Shown here one piece after another: positions 62,193-64,000 of a stretch of DNA of 64,000 nucleotides. The notes below the pieces were generated by a model. It was given only the letters and a program-made list of their open reading frames with translations. It made no database searches and was not told the origin of the DNA. Within the stretch, counting starts at the first letter, position 1. Each line of letters opens with the position of its first letter. A program made the translations under genes and the position numbers. The stretch is from NCBI GenBank assembly GCA_030028905.1, contig JALDYZ010000003.1:310001-374000 (forward strand), given 5' to 3'. The stretch comes from Ferirhizobium litorale (GTDB lineage Bacteria > Pseudomonadota > Alphaproteobacteria > Rhizobiales > Rhizobiaceae).

Positions 62193-63719
62193 ATGGTTTC
62201 GGAAGTTGCCGACGGGGCGTCCGTCGTCTTGTCCGCGCGCCGCATCAGCAAGTCGTTCAGCGGCGTGCAGGTCCTGTTCAGCGTCGATTTCGAGCTGCGC
62301 CAGGGCGAGATCCACGCGCTCATGGGCGAGAACGGCGCCGGAAAATCGACGCTCGTGAAAATCCTTTCCGGCTTCGAGCAGCCGACCTCCGGCGAGATTG
62401 TTCTCGACGGAAAGGCGGTGACACTGCCGCCGAATGGTGCGGCCGAAGCCCTCGGAATCGTCATCATCCACCAGGAATTCAACCTCGCTGAACATCTGAC
62501 CGTCGCTGAGAGCCTGTTCCTCGGCCGCGAGGTGACACGGTTCGGCATGCTCGATCGCAAGTTCATGCGCGCCGAGACCCGTCGCGTGCTCGACCTGCTC
62601 GGGTCGCATGTCGACGAGAATACGATGATCGGCTCGCTGTCGATCGCCGAAAAACAGATGGTCGAGATCGCCAAGGCGATCAGCCGCGATGCCCGCGTCG
62701 TCTTCATGGACGAACCGACGGCGGTTCTTTCGCGCGAGGAGACTAATTTCCTGTTCCGCCAGGTGCGCAAGCTGCGTGACCAGGGAACCAGTTTTGTCTT
62801 CGTTTCGCACAAGCTCGACGAGGTCATGGAACTGACGGATCGCGTCACGGTCTTGCGCGACGGCCAGTGGATCAAGACGTCGCCGACCGCCATTCTGGAC
62901 GGCGAGGCGATCGCGCAGCTGATGGTCGGCCGCGAACTCTCCAGCCTGTATCCCGCCAAAACCGAACCTGACGTGGATGAAGAGGTGGTGCTGCGGGTCG
63001 ATTCCGTTTCGACCGGCTACATCAAGGATGCGTGCTTCGAATTGAGGAAGGGCGAGATCCTCGGTTTTTCCGGCCTGATCGGGTCCGGTCGGACGGAACT
63101 GATGGAAGCAATCGTCGGACTGTGCCCGCGCCTTTCGGGTGACGTGCAGGTCTACGGGCAATCCGTACCGTCCGGCGACGTGCACGCGGCCAACAAGAGC
63201 GGTCTCGCCTACATGACCAAGGACCGCAAGTCCAAGGGCCTGCTGCTGAACGCAGGCATGATGGCGAACCTCACACTGCAGTCGCTCGATCGCCATACCC
63301 GGCTCGGCTATCTTGATCCCGGCAGCGAGGACGCCGCACTGTCAAAGGCGCGGCGCCGGTTCGACATCCGGGTCCGCGACGACAATGTCGTGGCCGGCCG
63401 CATGTCCGGTGGCAACCAGCAGAAACTGCTGCTTGCCAAGGTCATGGAGACCGACCCGCGGATCATCATCATCGATGAACCGACGCGCGGCATCGACGTC
63501 GGCACGAAACAGCAGATCTATCATTTCATTTCGGCGCTCGCCCGCGACGGCCGCTCGATCATCGTGGTGTCGTCGGAGATGCCCGAGGTGATCGGCCTGT
63601 GCAGCCGCATCGTGGTGATGCGCGAAGGCCATATCACAGGCATCCTCGAGGGTGACGAGATCTCCGAACAGGAAATCATGCGCTATGCGGCCGGGCTGAA
63701 GAAGAAGGTCGCCGCTTGA
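62193..63719 (+). CDS. sugar ABC transporter ATP-binding protein (RbsA/MglA-like)
   Basis: 508 residues from ATG 62193 with GGAGG five bases upstream; ATG 62181, also with a fair site, is the alternative. Two ATPase modules: the first with MGENGAGKSTLVKIL, SIAEKQMVEIAKAI and VVFMDEPTAVLSREE; the second with a degenerate P-loop (FSGLIGSGRTELMEAIVG), MSGGNQQKLLLAKVM and IIIIDEPTRGIDVG. This double layout is typical of class II monosaccharide importers. The permease gene follows after 72 bases. Confidence 0.93.
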   Translation: MVSEVADGASVVLSARRISKSFSGVQVLFSVDFELRQGEIHALMGENGAGKSTLVKILSGFEQPTSGEIVLDGKAVTLPPNGAAEALGIVIIHQEFNLAEHLTVAESLFLGREVTRFGMLDRKFMRAETRRVLDLLGSHVDENTMIGSLSIAEKQMVEIAKAISRDARVVFMDEPTAVLSREETNFLFRQVRKLRDQGTSFVFVSHKLDEVMELTDRVTVLRDGQWIKTSPTAILDGEAIAQLMVGRELSSLYPAKTEPDVDEEVVLRVDSVSTGYIKDACFELRKGEILGFSGLIGSGRTELMEAIVGLCPRLSGDVQVYGQSVPSGDVHAANKSGLAYMTKDRKSKGLLLNAGMMANLTLQSLDRHTRLGYLDPGSEDAALSKARRRFDIRVRDDNVVAGRMSGGNQQKLLLAKVMETDPRIIIIDEPTRGIDVGTKQQIYHFISALARDGRSIIVVSSEMPEVIGLCSRIVVMREGHITGILEGDEISEQEIMRYAAGLKKKVAA

Positions 63720-63791
63720 CGTCGTAGCCGGCGCACGGATGACGCGAGCTAGGAATTCCCCGCTGGAGCGGGATGGGAGGTTGGATTGGAC

Positions 63792-64000
63792 ATGAGCGTA
63801 AACGAGGAAGGCAGCCAGGCGGGGATCCGACGTCGCGGCTGGAAAGACATCGACTTGAGGGCAGTGGCCCCATTCGTTGCATTGGCACTGCTGCTTGTCG
63901 TCGGGGCTTTGGTCAATCCGAATTTCATCGGCTTGAACAACCTCGCCAATGTCGCCACCCGCAGCGCCTTCATCGCGATCATCGCGGTCGGGGCGACCTT
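63792..64000 (+). CDS. sugar ABC transporter permease (RbsC-like), N-terminal part
   Basis: The frame runs to the window edge. After a charged cytoplasmic start comes the first TM helix (VAPFVALALLLVVGALV), then NPNFIGLNNLANVATRSAFIAIIAVG, typical of BPD_transp_2 permeases. An in-frame TTG at 63786 is closer to the GGAGG site than the ATG at 63792. It is in the same operon as the ATPase. Confidence 0.85.
   Translation, partial: MSVNEEGSQAGIRRRGWKDIDLRAVAPFVALALLLVVGALVNPNFIGLNNLANVATRSAFIAIIAVGAT

Noticed and set aside
1-64000. tRNA, rRNA or CRISPR arrays
   Set aside because: No cloverleaf with CCA-adjacent acceptor stem, no rRNA-like block and no regularly spaced direct repeats were seen on reading; a tRNAscan or CRISPR search would be decisive.

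Overview
The window looks like chromosome or large-replicon sequence of an alphaproteobacterium of the Hyphomicrobiales (Rhizobiaceae/Brucellaceae type). The reasons are high GC, GTG/TTG starts, strong GGAGG ribosome sites, a D-aminopeptidase with the Ochrobactrum architecture, TAXI and TakP-type TRAP transporters, and many FixJ/NarL/NtrC two-component proteins. I saw no rRNA, tRNA, CRISPR array, intact insertion sequence or phage gene. The genus cannot be fixed from the sequence alone.

Layout. 0-3.6 kb: end of a MoxR ATPase, a CoxE-like VWA protein, an amidohydrolase and a formylglycine-generating enzyme. 3.6-12.2 kb (minus strand): an MltF-like lytic transglycosylase, a seven-gene Mrp/Mbh-type cation antiporter operon ending in a 1034-residue double MrpD-like protein, and a lipoprotein alpha/beta hydrolase. 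12.6-21.2 kb (plus): two ArcD antiporters and arginine deiminase ArcA, then an RND adaptor and pump. 21.4-25.8 kb: small envelope proteins (DUF1269, AI-2E family, MliC-like, YbaY-META) and an AraC regulator. 26-36.6 kb: an FAD monooxygenase, D-aminopeptidase, ABC exporter, OFA-family MFS carrier and a sigma-54 two-component pair. 36.9-50.4 kb: a signalling and stress region with a Tat epoxide hydrolase, a MASE1/six-PAS histidine kinase, an adenylate cyclase, a Tat chloroperoxidase-like hydrolase, two NmrA-like paralogues, a membrane protein and three orphan response regulators. 50.8-59.9 kb: a TAXI TRAP system, a Cache/NarL two-component pair and a TakP-like TRAP system. 60-64 kb: an anti-sigma-factor remnant, a COG4315 protein, and a LacI regulator divergent from a sugar ABC transporter that runs off the window.

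How parts work together. The most informative signals are regulatory. (1) Five StyR/TodT-like palindromes (core AAACC-N2-GGTTT) lie upstream of the two NmrA genes, the membrane protein and both FixJ-type regulators at 46-50.5 kb. They suggest one autoregulated regulon, perhaps driven by the six-PAS kinase. (2) The OFA carrier has a complete sigma-54 control region (inverted UAS pair, IHF site, -24/-12 promoter) and the NtrC-type regulator and kinase lie just upstream. (3) A GATTC-N3-GCT-N-ATC element sits exactly 20 nt before a -10-like hexamer ahead of arcD1, arcD2 and the DUF1269 gene. (4) Twin LacI-type operators lie between the LacI gene and the ABC operon.
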